24,352 bases of DNA from UASB124 sp041662445. Its GTDB lineage: Bacteria; Babelota; Babeliae; Babelales; RVW-14. Shown here in pieces: positions 15,656-23,365 of this stretch. The notes below the pieces were generated by a model. It had not been told where the DNA came from. It saw only the letters and a list, made by a program, of their open reading frames with translations, and did not search any database. The position numbers were made by a program, and so were the translations under genes. The stretch lies in assembly GCA_041662445.1 (NCBI GenBank), contig JBAZSL010000020.1, positions 1 to 24,352 of the forward strand. Direction: 5' to 3'. Each line of letters opens with the position of its first letter. The first letter of the stretch is position 1.

Positions 15656-15937
15656 GTAGTAGGTATAAACACTAAAGAGAATTCGCGCAACGTGCCAATG
15701 ATGTTACAACTTTGTGCAATAAAGTGGCAAAAGATGGAAAGGTCTTGTATGCCAGGGCATAAAGATTGGCTACGCACTTTAGATTCAATTCAATTCTGAT
15801 CTTGTACTCAGTAGTTACGAACGCTCAACTGTGCCATATATTATGCGGATATAAGCGCAAAAAGACCTAATCGCATTATTGTGATAAACTTTGTCGTTTT
15901 CATAAAAAACTCCTCGATAGTAAGAGAGGTTCTTAAT
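15656..15937 (+). promoter_or_regulatory. leuS upstream region with candidate promoter and small hairpins
   Basis: No gene is seen here. TATATT (15837-15842) with TTACGA 16 bases upstream (15815-15820) is a plausible leuS promoter, with a ~90-base leader. A 14-base near-perfect palindrome TATGCCAGGGCATA lies at 15748-15761. Just before the ATG, AACTCCTC (15908-15915) can pair with the ribosome-binding stretch GAGAGGTT (15924-15931) with one mismatch, which could mask the site. The conserved T-box sequence expected of aminoacyl-tRNA synthetase leaders is not present. Confidence 0.4.
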
Positions 15938-18388
15938 ATGGCATACGATTTTAAGTCAATTGAAGAAAAGTGGCGAAGTGCGTGGCAAAAAAATCCCTAT
16001 TTTGCTACCAAAAAAGCTCGCACCGGTAAAAAGTTTTATTGTCTTGATATGTTCCCCTATCCATCCGGATCAGGGCTTCACGTCGGGCATTGGAAAGGTT
16101 ACGTACTTTCTGACGTCTACGCCCGCATGAAATGGCTTGAGGGTTACAGCGTGCTTCATCCTATGGGGTGGGATGCTTTTGGCCTTCCCGCAGAAAACGA
16201 TGCTATAAAAAAAGGCCTTCATCCCCGTACGAGCACCGCTACCAACATCGCCAACTTCAAGCGCCAGCTTTACACCATTGGTGCGCTGTATGACTGGGAT
16301 AAAGAGCTTAATACCACCGATCCTGACTACTACAAGTGGACGCAATGGATTTTCCTCCAGATGTACAAAGCTGGGCTTGCTTACCAAGCCGAAATGCCTA
16401 TCAACTGGTGTCCCAATTGCCTAACTGGCCTTGCCAACGAAGAGGTTGTGCAGGGGGCATGTGAGCGCTGTGGAGCAACGATTGAGCTCAAAAAAGTACG
16501 TCAGTGGGTACTCCGTATTACGTCGTATGCCGAAAAACTTCTTGATGGCCTTAATAAGCTCGAGTGGCCTGAGCGCGTTAAATCGATGCAGGCAAACTGG
16601 ATCGGCAAAAGCCAGGGTGCCACCGTTACCTTTGTGACGGAGCAGGGCGTCAACATTCAGGTGTTTACCACGCGGCCAGAGACTATTTATGGTGTTACGT
16701 TTCTTGTACTTGCGCCTGATCATGATGTAGTCCCCAAAATTGCATCATCCGATCAAAGAGAAGCGCTTGATGCCTATCGTGAGAAATTCTTGCATGTAAC
16801 CGCTCGCGAACGTGTCATTGAAACAGAAGGCAAAAGTGGTGTATTTACCGGAGCCTATGTGCATAATCTGGTTACCAATAAAAAGATTCCTGTATACGTT
16901 TCAGACTATGTTCTTAAGGGATATGGTACTGGCGCCATTATGGCAGTTCCTGGAAGTGACCAGCGTGACTTTGATTTTGCCAAAGTGTATAAATTGCCTA
17001 TCATTCCCGTGATTAGACCAGTCCGAAATCTTGAAAAGTATATAGCCGATGATGGGTCGCAGAGCCAAGCTTATGATGGCGAAGGTCTTCTGATTAATTC
17101 TGGCCCTTGTGATGGACTTGATGCTGCAACTGAAGGGCGCACTGCGATGCTTAAGCAGTTGGCGAGTATGGGGGTTGCTACCGCGCAAACAGTTTATAAA
17201 TTACGTGATTGGATATTCTCGCGCCAGCGTTATTGGGGTGAGCCGATACCTTTGATACATTGTGCGTCATGCGGCGTTGTTCCCGTTCCTGAATCTGAAC
17301 TGCCAATTATGTTGCCTGAAGTTGAAAAATATCAGCCAACCGGTACGGGTGAGTCACCGCTTGCAGCTGTTACTTCGTGGGTGAACACAACATGCCCAAC
17401 GTGCAAAGGGCCAGCGCAGCGTGAAACGAACACTATGCCACAATGGGCGGGATCGTGTTGGTACTTTTTGCGTTACCCAAATCCACATTTGGACACTAAG
17501 CCTTTTGATGCGGCTGATATGAAATATTGGCTCCCCGTTGATTTGTATGTCGGTGGTATTGAGCATGCTATCTTGCATCTTTTGTATGCCCGTTTTTATG
17601 TCAAAGTTCTTCACGACCTTGGGCATCTGCCATTTGATGAGCCGTTTACGCGGCTTTTTAATCAAGGCATGGTGTGTATGAAATCTGCACTTACTGGCCG
17701 TGTAGAAAAAATGTCCAAGTCTAAAGGCAATGTGGTAAATCCGGATGAAATTGTGGACGAACTCGGTGCTGATACATTGCGCATGTATATTTTGTTCATG
17801 GGACCACCTGAACTTGATACCGAATGGCAAACCGATTCTATTCGTGGTGTGCGCAACTTCTTAAATCGTCTCTGGGCGTTTTTGACAGTACCTGGGCATG
17901 TGCTTGCGCAAGGGCAGCGTGCCGATATGAAGTCTTTGCAGCGTTTTCATCGTTTCTTGCAGGCGTATCAAGAACGATTAGCAGAGTTTAAAGTTAACAC
18001 TGCTGTTTCGGCGACTATGGAATATCTCAATGATCTTGAGCGCGATAATTTGGTACTTGATCAAGAGTTGTGCGAGCAATTTCTTGTGGCCATTTCGGTG
18101 ATGGTGCCGCATTTTGCAAGCGAGCTTCTTGAGCTGTTGTTGGGTAAATCGCTTGAGCATGCCCACTGGCCGGTATATGATCCCGCACTTGCCGTTGAAA
18201 ATGAAGTAACGGTGGTGGTACAGATTAATGGAAAATTACGTGCATCACTTGTTGCGGCCAAGGGCGCCGTGCAAGAGGTTATAGAGCCACAGGCGCGTGC
18301 GGCGGTGAGCCAATGGCTTGAAGGTAAAACGATCCTTAAAACGGTGTTTGTTGCTGATCGGCTTATTAATTTTGTGGTGAAAGGGTAA
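15938..18388 (+). CDS. leuS: Leucyl-tRNA synthetase
   Basis: Class I synthetase charging tRNA-Leu. 816 residues from the preferred ATG, slightly under the usual 850-880. PYPSG-SGLHVGH (40-51) is the HIGH-type ATP motif, and EKMSKSKGN has the KMSKS lysine at residue 591. A first zinc-type module reads CPNC...CERC near residues 164-185; more CxxC pairs follow the editing insert (CASC, CPTC). The editing domain contains TTRPETIYG and the GTGAIMAVPGSDQRD segment with the Asp that positions amino acids for editing. The frame extends 19 codons upstream to a non-family leader, but the ATG at 15938 has GAGAGG 8 bases before it and gives the family start (MAYDFKSIEEKWR). The transaldolase-type gene starts 2 bp after its stop. 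Confidence 0.97.
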   Translation: MAYDFKSIEEKWRSAWQKNPYFATKKARTGKKFYCLDMFPYPSGSGLHVGHWKGYVLSDVYARMKWLEGYSVLHPMGWDAFGLPAENDAIKKGLHPRTSTATNIANFKRQLYTIGALYDWDKELNTTDPDYYKWTQWIFLQMYKAGLAYQAEMPINWCPNCLTGLANEEVVQGACERCGATIELKKVRQWVLRITSYAEKLLDGLNKLEWPERVKSMQANWIGKSQGATVTFVTEQGVNIQVFTTRPETIYGVTFLVLAPDHDVVPKIASSDQREALDAYREKFLHVTARERVIETEGKSGVFTGAYVHNLVTNKKIPVYVSDYVLKGYGTGAIMAVPGSDQRDFDFAKVYKLPIIPVIRPVRNLEKYIADDGSQSQAYDGEGLLINSGPCDGLDAATEGRTAMLKQLASMGVATAQTVYKLRDWIFSRQRYWGEPIPLIHCASCGVVPVPESELPIMLPEVEKYQPTGTGESPLAAVTSWVNTTCPTCKGPAQRETNTMPQWAGSCWYFLRYPNPHLDTKPFDAADMKYWLPVDLYVGGIEHAILHLLYARFYVKVLHDLGHLPFDEPFTRLFNQGMVCMKSALTGRVEKMSKSKGNVVNPDEIVDELGADTLRMYILFMGPPELDTEWQTDSIRGVRNFLNRLWAFLTVPGHVLAQGQRADMKSLQRFHRFLQAYQERLAEFKVNTAVSATMEYLNDLERDNLVLDQELCEQFLVAISVMVPHFASELLELLLGKSLEHAHWPVYDPALAVENEVTVVVQINGKLRASLVAAKGAVQEVIEPQARAAVSQWLEGKTILKTVFVADRLINFVVKG

Positions 18389-18390
18389 CA

Positions 18391-19050
18391 GTGAAAATCT
18401 TTCTTGATACTGCCAATCGTGAGGTAATTAAAAAGTGGGTTGCAACCGGTTTGGTTGACGGTATTACCACCAACCCAACATTAATGAGTAAAGAGGGCAA
18501 TGATAGCAAGCAGGTACTTAAAGACATCTGCGCGATGGTCGAAGGCCCCGTGAGTATTGAAGTTGTCGAAAAAACCCCTGATGCGGTGCTTGCCCAAGCG
18601 CGAGAAATTGCAAAATTCGCCAAAAATGTTGTAGTGAAAATTCCGTTTGCAGAACAGTATCTTCCAGTTATTAAAACTGCCGTCGATGAAGGTATCAAAA
18701 TTAACGTGACCCTTATTTTCACGCCAATTCAAACATTGCTTGTTGCCAAACTCGGTGTTGCCTTCATCTCGCCATTTGTTGGCCGTTGGGATGACATTTG
18801 TGTTGATGGCATTGCCTTGCTTGAAGAAATTGTGACCGCTCGTGATATGTATAATTACCCATCACAGATAATTGCGGCATCAATTCGTTCCGTGAGCCAC
18901 TGGCAAAAAATTATTCCAACCGGCGTTGATATTATCACGATTCCGCCTGCGGTGATGGAAGCTGCCATGAGGCACCCGCTTACCGAACGAGGTATTGAGA
19001 TGTTTGATAATGATTGGAAAAAGCTCGGGAAAAAAAGTTTGTTTGAGTAA
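18391..19050 (+). CDS. tal: Transaldolase / fructose-6-phosphate aldolase family protein
   Basis: 219 residues, the size of the small TalC/FSA-type transaldolases that make a (beta/alpha)8 barrel. The start MKIFLDTA, the GLVDGITTNPTLM segment (20-32) and the SPFVGRWDD segment are family signatures. Lys83 in VVVKIPF is the expected Schiff-base residue. The enzyme transfers or cleaves dihydroxyacetone units in pentose phosphate metabolism; transaldolase versus aldolase activity cannot be separated by these motifs alone. The start is GTG, 2 bp after the leuS stop, with AAAGGG inside the end of leuS, so translation is probably coupled. A terminator follows. Confidence 0.93.
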   Translation: MKIFLDTANREVIKKWVATGLVDGITTNPTLMSKEGNDSKQVLKDICAMVEGPVSIEVVEKTPDAVLAQAREIAKFAKNVVVKIPFAEQYLPVIKTAVDEGIKINVTLIFTPIQTLLVAKLGVAFISPFVGRWDDICVDGIALLEEIVTARDMYNYPSQIIAASIRSVSHWQKIIPTGVDIITIPPAVMEAAMRHPLTERGIEMFDNDWKKLGKKSLFE

Positions 19051-19081
19051 ATTTTGTAGATAAATTTTTTGTAACACAATG

Positions 19082-19113
19082 ACCGGTCGTGAAATGCGGC
19101 CGGTTTTTTTTTT
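19082..19113 (+). terminator. Rho-independent terminator after the transaldolase gene
   Basis: ACCGGTCG (19082-19089) pairs with CGGCCGGT (19097-19104) with one G-U pair and a 7-base loop. A run of ten T residues follows directly. It separates the housekeeping block from the effector-like island. Confidence 0.93.
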
Positions 19114-19120
19114 CTAACGC

Positions 19121-19154
19121 TTGCGCGCAGTAGTCGGTTTTTGTTGAACTCAAC
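19121..19154 (+). promoter_or_regulatory. Candidate promoter/operator of the ankyrin-RING-NZF gene
   Basis: TTGCGC (19121-19126), a 17-base spacer and TTGAAC (19144-19149) lie about 46-75 bases before the ATG. TTGAAC is part of the inverted repeat GTTGA-AC-TCAAC (19143-19154). A similar arrangement precedes the next gene at 20660-20695. Sequence likeness between the two is seen; promoter function is inferred. Confidence 0.35.
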
Positions 19155-19199
19155 TCATGTTGCAGGTGAATTGTGTATGAGAGAAAAAGGAGAAATCTG

Positions 19200-20636
19200 A
19201 TGCGCTTTATACGAATAATACTCCTGTTCATGTTGAGCGGCACGGCGATGTCGGGCTGCAAAGCAATGGGCATGGACGATAGAGAGGCCTTTATTGCTGC
19301 CTGCATCCATGGAGAATTAAGTGTTGTTCGGAACTTGAGTGGTCGTGTCGATATAAATACACCCAACTGGCAAAGAGAGACAGGTTTAATGCAGGCAGCT
19401 CTCCATGGAAACAAAGATATTGTTGAATATCTACTCAACTGTGGTGCGGATCCACTACTGAAAAATAGCCAGGGAAAGACGGCATTGGACTATGCCATTC
19501 AAAGTGATGCGCCAGAAGCTGGTCAAGCAGCGATTGTTACGATGATGCTTAATGCAGCGGAAGCACATAGTGGTGCCGTAGAGGGTGCGGGAGGTGAAGC
19601 AGCTAAAAAAAATCTTGGTGATGTCATTGTTGATGCGCTGGTCAGTGCTGTTGAAAAAAATAAATTTGAAATCGTTAAGATCTTGCTCGCCAAAAAACCA
19701 GAATTTCTTCATGTCTTCAAAAACTTGGCACAGCGTGCTCAAATAGCCGGCCGGCGGAATCCGGAACTTTCTAAAATTTCGCAAGCGGCAAGTTTTTTAT
19801 TGAGTCTTCGTAATGCACAGCTTCGAGTAGAGGATCCTGATGCTGGAGTATGTGCAATTTGTATGGAACCTAACTCGTTCGGCATAGGGGCAGAAGTTGC
19901 TCTCCCTTTGTGTGGACATTATTCGTGTAGCAGTTGCATGGAGCGATCACGCAAAAGAGCGCAAGAGAATGAAGCCAAAAAAGCAGAAAATGCCGGAAGG
20001 GCAGGCCTAGCAGTGGTAGGCTATTGTCCCACCTGCAGAAAAATTTTTGATACCCCAGCGTTTGTTTTTCGGCTACAAGCAGTCCCCAACCTACAAGAAT
20101 TTTTGCAACAAGCAGTTTCGCCTGCCCAGGAAAAAAAAGAAGAAGTGCCTGCCGAAGAGAAAAAAGCAGCGCCACTTGTCGAGGAGACAAAAGACGAGGC
20201 TGGAGCGTGGGCATGTCCAATGTGCACGTTGAAGAATCGGGAACAATATTTAGCGTGTCAGGGATGCGGTGCGCAAAAGCCGTTGCAACCACACTTAAAC
20301 GAATGGAAGTGTTCCGCGTGTACTTTTCTGAATTCTTCTGGAAATGTCGCGTGCACAATGTGCGGGGCTCAGCGTGTTGAGGAGTCAATTGTTCCTCCTC
20401 TAATTCCATTGGTGCATCCCATGCCGCGGATAATACCTGCAGCGGCTCCTGTGCAGGCACAACCGGCCCTGCGACCAGCACCTCACATCGATATCGTGAG
20501 GTTGCAGAAAGTACAGAAACAAGAACTACAAAGAGGCGTTGCCCGTGATGTCTGGCACGATATGAAAATGCATCGTGACAGGAGGCTCAGTGATATTTTT
20601 AATGAACATTTGGCAAAGGTGTTCACTAAGAAATAA
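19200..20636 (+). CDS. Exported ankyrin-repeat / RING finger / double NZF protein, candidate host-targeted E3 ubiquitin ligase
   Basis: 478 residues. The hydrophobic start MRFIRIILLFMLSGTAMSGC ends in a lipobox-like Cys20, so it may be a lipoprotein or simply exported. Ankyrin-type repeats lie at about 28-120 (ETGLMQAALHGNKDIVEYLL, then GADPLLKNSQGKTALDYAI), with another unit near 143-165. A C3HC4 RING uses Cys218, Cys221, Cys238, His240, Cys243, Cys246, Cys276 and Cys279. Two RanBP2/NZF fingers follow the rule W-x-C-x2-C-x3-N-x6-C-x2-C at 337-356 and 369-388. The second has Thr375-Phe376 and Met387, the residues by which NZF domains bind ubiquitin. A Pro/Ala stretch (about 400-430) and a basic helical tail end it. 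The ATG at 19200 is chosen over an upstream GTG because AAGGAG precedes it. Function is inferred from domains. Confidence 0.9.
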   Translation: MRFIRIILLFMLSGTAMSGCKAMGMDDREAFIAACIHGELSVVRNLSGRVDINTPNWQRETGLMQAALHGNKDIVEYLLNCGADPLLKNSQGKTALDYAIQSDAPEAGQAAIVTMMLNAAEAHSGAVEGAGGEAAKKNLGDVIVDALVSAVEKNKFEIVKILLAKKPEFLHVFKNLAQRAQIAGRRNPELSKISQAASFLLSLRNAQLRVEDPDAGVCAICMEPNSFGIGAEVALPLCGHYSCSSCMERSRKRAQENEAKKAENAGRAGLAVVGYCPTCRKIFDTPAFVFRLQAVPNLQEFLQQAVSPAQEKKEEVPAEEKKAAPLVEETKDEAGAWACPMCTLKNREQYLACQGCGAQKPLQPHLNEWKCSACTFLNSSGNVACTMCGAQRVEESIVPPLIPLVHPMPRIIPAAAPVQAQPALRPAPHIDIVRLQKVQKQELQRGVARDVWHDMKMHRDRRLSDIFNEHLAKVFTKK

Positions 20637-20659
20637 GTAATACATTTTTGTAGTAACTC

Positions 20660-20695
20660 TTGCGGGTAATGCGCCGCATGTGGTTGAATTACAAC
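20660..20695 (+). promoter_or_regulatory. Candidate promoter/operator of the split RING-H2 gene
   Basis: TTGCGG (20660-20665) and TTGAAT (20684-20689) are 18 bases apart. TTGAAT is inside the inverted repeat GTTG-AATTA-CAAC (20683-20695), about 41 bases before the ATG. It resembles the region upstream of the preceding gene, suggesting common control. No terminator separates the two genes, so cotranscription is also possible. Confidence 0.33.
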
Positions 20696-20736
20696 ACGGT
20701 GTTTGTCGGTAGGAGAGTGTGAGAAAGGGAGAATTG

Positions 20737-22733
20737 ATGCGTTACGTACGAATATTATTGCTGGCTGTTGTCGGTATGGTGCCGGCAATGCGGTTTGGAT
20801 TTTCGGCGCAGGTGAAGCCTGAGTATCCGGACGAATTTGGTAGGTCCCCAGCTGCGACCCGTGAGGATGAAGGAATACGAGCAGCCCTCCGAGCTGCCGC
20901 TCGATCAGGAGAAGCAGGGGAAGTTGCGACGTTATTAGCAGGTCTTCCTAATGACGCAGAACGCGCGCGTTGCATTGGGTTGTTTGATCCGAATGAAATA
21001 AATCCACAAGGGCAGCAGCTCAAGGTTACTGCCTGGCTGAGTGCAGCGAACCGTTTGAGTTTTAATGCCTTACAGCTGTTCGTTCCCTATCTTAATCTTA
21101 ATCAGAATGCAAAAGATTATGCATTACAGCAAGCTGCTGCTCCGGAACCTAAGGCTGATGCAGGTCAAATTGCACAACAAGCAATCTTTCGACTGCTCCT
21201 GGACGCGCTGGCGCTAACGGAGAAGCGGCGGCACACTCCTGGGATATGCAGGCTAACGCAGCTCAAGGAGATGATGCTGCAACAAAAAGACGTCACACCC
21301 AACGCATTCGTGCTGCCATGGCCGAACAACAAGATGCTTTTAACGCTATGGATCGGTATGACATGTCTCCGGCTGTGGGTGTAGACGAACCAATACGACA
21401 AGCACTTCGAGCTGCGGTCGAGACGGGAAAAGTAGAAGAAGTCAGTCCACTGCTACAAGGCCTCACCGAGCGGGCAATCCAGCGTCGCATTGGTTTATAT
21501 AAAGTTGGTGATGTGGATAGGATTACCGCCTGGAGAAGTGCAGCTACAAATTGGAATGTTGGTGCCTTAGGGTTGTTCATTCTCAATCTCAACCAGAACG
21601 CAAAAAATTACGCATTAACAGACGCTGTCTTTCGTGCTCCTGCCGGCCAAGCTCAAGTCGAAGCGCAGCGAGCAACCTTGCGACGACTCTTTGATGCCGG
21701 TGCTAATGGAGAAGAGGCGGCAAAAAAATGTGAAAGCGTAGATGATCAGCTTCTCGCCGATCGCATTCGTGCTGCCATGGCCGAACTAAAGAAAGATGAG
21801 GAGAAAAAAGAAGAAGAGGTTAAACTTCCCGCATATTCGGACACGATGACTGTTGGTGAGTTGGCAAAGGAGCTGGGTGGAGAAATACAAAAACTCATTA
21901 AAGACTGCGTTTTTTTGGATGCTTGTAGTATATATGATATTCTATCCGAGTCTCCTGAACCAGGCTTTATAATTTTGGGGAAAAAATCCGAACTTCAGAG
22001 ATTGTCAAAGATAGCGCTCTGCAATAATTTAACTGATGAACATGTTGCGAATGGCCGCATCAATCTTCTTAAAGAGGCGTTTGAAAGAGTGCTGCGCCTT
22101 AGGAAGGTTGCTCCAAATTATCCTGCGCGAAAATTACTCGTGATTACGCCGTTGTGGCAGTGTCAAACGTGTAAAACTATGAATGCTGAAACTCGGTGGA
22201 AGTGTACGAAATGCGATGGGCTAAGAGAAACTTTTGCACACATATTTGGCAAATATATTGCAGATGATCTTTCGGACCGCTCAAAAAAATTTTTAAAACA
22301 CCTGCTGATAGACCAGTTTAGGGTTTTAGCCAAAGATGATGAATGTGGGATCTGTCTTCGATCATTTATGGCCGGCCCCCCCGATGCCATACTCTATAAA
22401 GATTTTGACGTTTTTGTTACAAGGTGCGGACATTTTTTTCATCGTATGTGTTTGCCACTCAATGTGCAGAGTTTGCAACCGGGTGAGCAAGCTCCGGATG
22501 GGTTTAAGTGTCCTATTTGTAGAAGCAAAGAATACCCCCTCGTGCTCGATTTTAAATTTCAAACAAAAGCCACTGTAAAAGAACAAAACGTGGAGGAGTC
22601 GAAGGGTGCTGAACCGCAACCCGATCAAAGCGTTTTTTTCTGTGTGATGTGTGGGAAGAAGTTTGACATTAATAGCCAGCTAGGTACCTGCCCAGATTGT
22701 GGCACTGGTCTTAGTATAATCATACGCCAATAA
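20737..22733 (+). pseudogene. Frameshifted gene: exported protein with duplicated ankyrin-like module, RanBP2-type finger, RING-H2 and zinc ribbon
   Basis: Two overlapping frames (20737-21384 and, in another frame, through to 22733) fit one gene. Repeat copy 1 reads to FRLLLDA in the first frame. Its continuation GANGEAAAHSWD is in the second frame, matching FDAGANGEEAAKK of copy 2. Removing one GC from GCGC at 21205-21208 restores a 664-residue protein. It has a signal peptide (MRYVRILLLAVVGMVPA...), two ~150-170-residue modules each starting DE-x-IR-x-ALRAA, and a finger of the form W-x-C-x2-C-x3-N-x6-C-x2-C at 22155-22214. A C3H2C3 RING (CGIC, CGHFFHRMC, CPIC) spans 22344-22520 and a CxxC...CxxC ribbon 22641-22700. 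AAGGGAG precedes the ATG. It may be a true pseudogene, a phase-variable gene, or a sequencing error. Confidence 0.8.
21303..21786 (+). repeat. Direct repeat marking an internal duplication
   Basis: An identical 25-base stretch occurs at 21303-21327 and 21762-21786 and encodes RIRAAMAE both times. The offset is 459 bp, or exactly 153 codons. Around it the two modules also share the DE-x-IR, LNLNQNAK-x-YAL and DAGANGE segments. This shows tandem duplication within the gene. Confidence 0.85.
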
Positions 22734-22751
22734 CACTGAGTAACTGATCAA

Positions 22752-22798
22752 AGCACACCCCGTTAAGCCCATCGCGGTTTGGCGGGGTGTGCTCTTTT
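22752..22798 (+). terminator. Terminator-like hairpin after the split RING-H2 gene
   Basis: AGCACACCCCG (22752-22762) pairs perfectly with CGGGGTGTGCT (22783-22793), followed by CTTTTG. The stem is long and GC-rich; the T-run is short. Confidence 0.8.
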
Positions 22799-22804
22799 GA
22801 TGAA

Positions 22805-22810
22805 TATAAT
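22805..22810 (+). promoter_or_regulatory. TATAAT -10 box after the terminator
   Basis: A perfect TATAAT lies just past the terminator hairpin and would start transcription near 22817, ahead of the short leader reading frame and the ankyrin gene. No -35 box is clear. Confidence 0.3.
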
Positions 22811-22838
22811 TCGTACAGGCTTTACCGCGAAAGGAGCA

Positions 22839-22871
22839 ATGGCGCCGCAATCTTGCCTTTTTTGTGCATGA
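22839..22871 (+). CDS. Possible 10-residue leader peptide
   Basis: ATG-GCG-CCG... encodes MAPQSCLFCA and a stop. A strong AAAGGAG site sits 3 bases before the ATG. It ends 5 bases before the palindrome at 22876 and 75 bases before the ankyrin gene ATG. It is too short to show coding bias, so this is only a candidate. Confidence 0.25.
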   Translation: MAPQSCLFCA

Positions 22872-22875
22872 ATAA

Positions 22876-22905
22876 TTGACTATTAGTCAAATTGTTTAAT
22901 AAACT
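22876..22905 (+). promoter_or_regulatory. Perfect palindrome overlapping a candidate promoter of the small ankyrin gene
   Basis: TTGACTATTAGTCAA (22876-22890) has perfect 7-base arms around one T. Its first six bases, TTGACT, also make a 5-of-6 -35 box. TAAACT (22900-22905) is 18 bases further on as a 4-of-6 -10. A repressor dimer bound here would block the -35 box. The palindrome is seen; the operator role is inferred. Confidence 0.45.
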
Positions 22906-22945
22906 AAGAATAGATTAAAGATGAGATCCTTGCGAAGGGGAGTTT

Positions 22946-23332
22946 ATGAACGGCTTTATGCGTTTGGTGTTGTGTGTCGCGGTATTTGCTAGTGGGGTGG
23001 TGGGAAGTAGTAAGGCTGGGGGAGGCGCTGTTAGCGCTCTTCCGGAAAATATATTTCAAGCCATTCACCAACAATCAATTTCTGGCGTTGATTATTGTCT
23101 GGGCCAGCTTCGTCATGATGTCAATGCGATAGATTATGACTGGAACACTCCTCTTCATATAGCAGCACAAATGGGTAACGCGGATATTGTCAGCCGTTTG
23201 CTTTCATATGGTGCAAATCCAAATGTGACAAATCGTGCCGGATTTAGACCAGTAGATGTTGCGGCAAATGATTATGTTAGACAAATTCTTATGCAAACTT
23301 CTGGAACATCGTATATGTATCCTGGTTATTAA
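22946..23332 (+). CDS. Small exported ankyrin-repeat protein
   Basis: 128 residues. The signal peptide (residues 1 to about 24, MNGFMRLVLCVAVFASGVVG) is followed by two to three ankyrin units. The clearest, NTPLHIAAQMGNADIVSRLL (about residues 72-91), is canonical, followed by SYGANPNVTNRAGFRPVDVA. There is no catalytic motif. It would be a protein-binding module outside the cytoplasm or in a host. AAGGGGAG precedes the ATG. The next gene is another small ankyrin protein 33 bp after its stop, so the pair is probably cotranscribed. The two end similarly (MYPGY and SVPGF). Confidence 0.88.
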   Translation: MNGFMRLVLCVAVFASGVVGSSKAGGGAVSALPENIFQAIHQQSISGVDYCLGQLRHDVNAIDYDWNTPLHIAAQMGNADIVSRLLSYGANPNVTNRAGFRPVDVAANDYVRQILMQTSGTSYMYPGY

Positions 23333-23365
23333 TAAAATTGTCGGTTTTTGGGGGAAGGAGATTAT

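Noticed and set aside
15656..15937. A T-box riboswitch in the leuS leader
   Set aside because: The conserved T-box sequence and an antiterminator/terminator pair are not present.
19870..20481. A 203-codon minus-strand frame within the ankyrin-RING gene
   Set aside because: It overlaps the RING and both NZF fingers on the opposite strand, where every zinc ligand is conserved; no ribosome binding site was seen for it.
21190..21215. Programmed ribosomal frameshifting in the split RING-H2 gene
   Set aside because: There is no slippery heptamer or following pseudoknot at the join, and the GCGC against GC comparison with the second repeat copy explains the break more simply.
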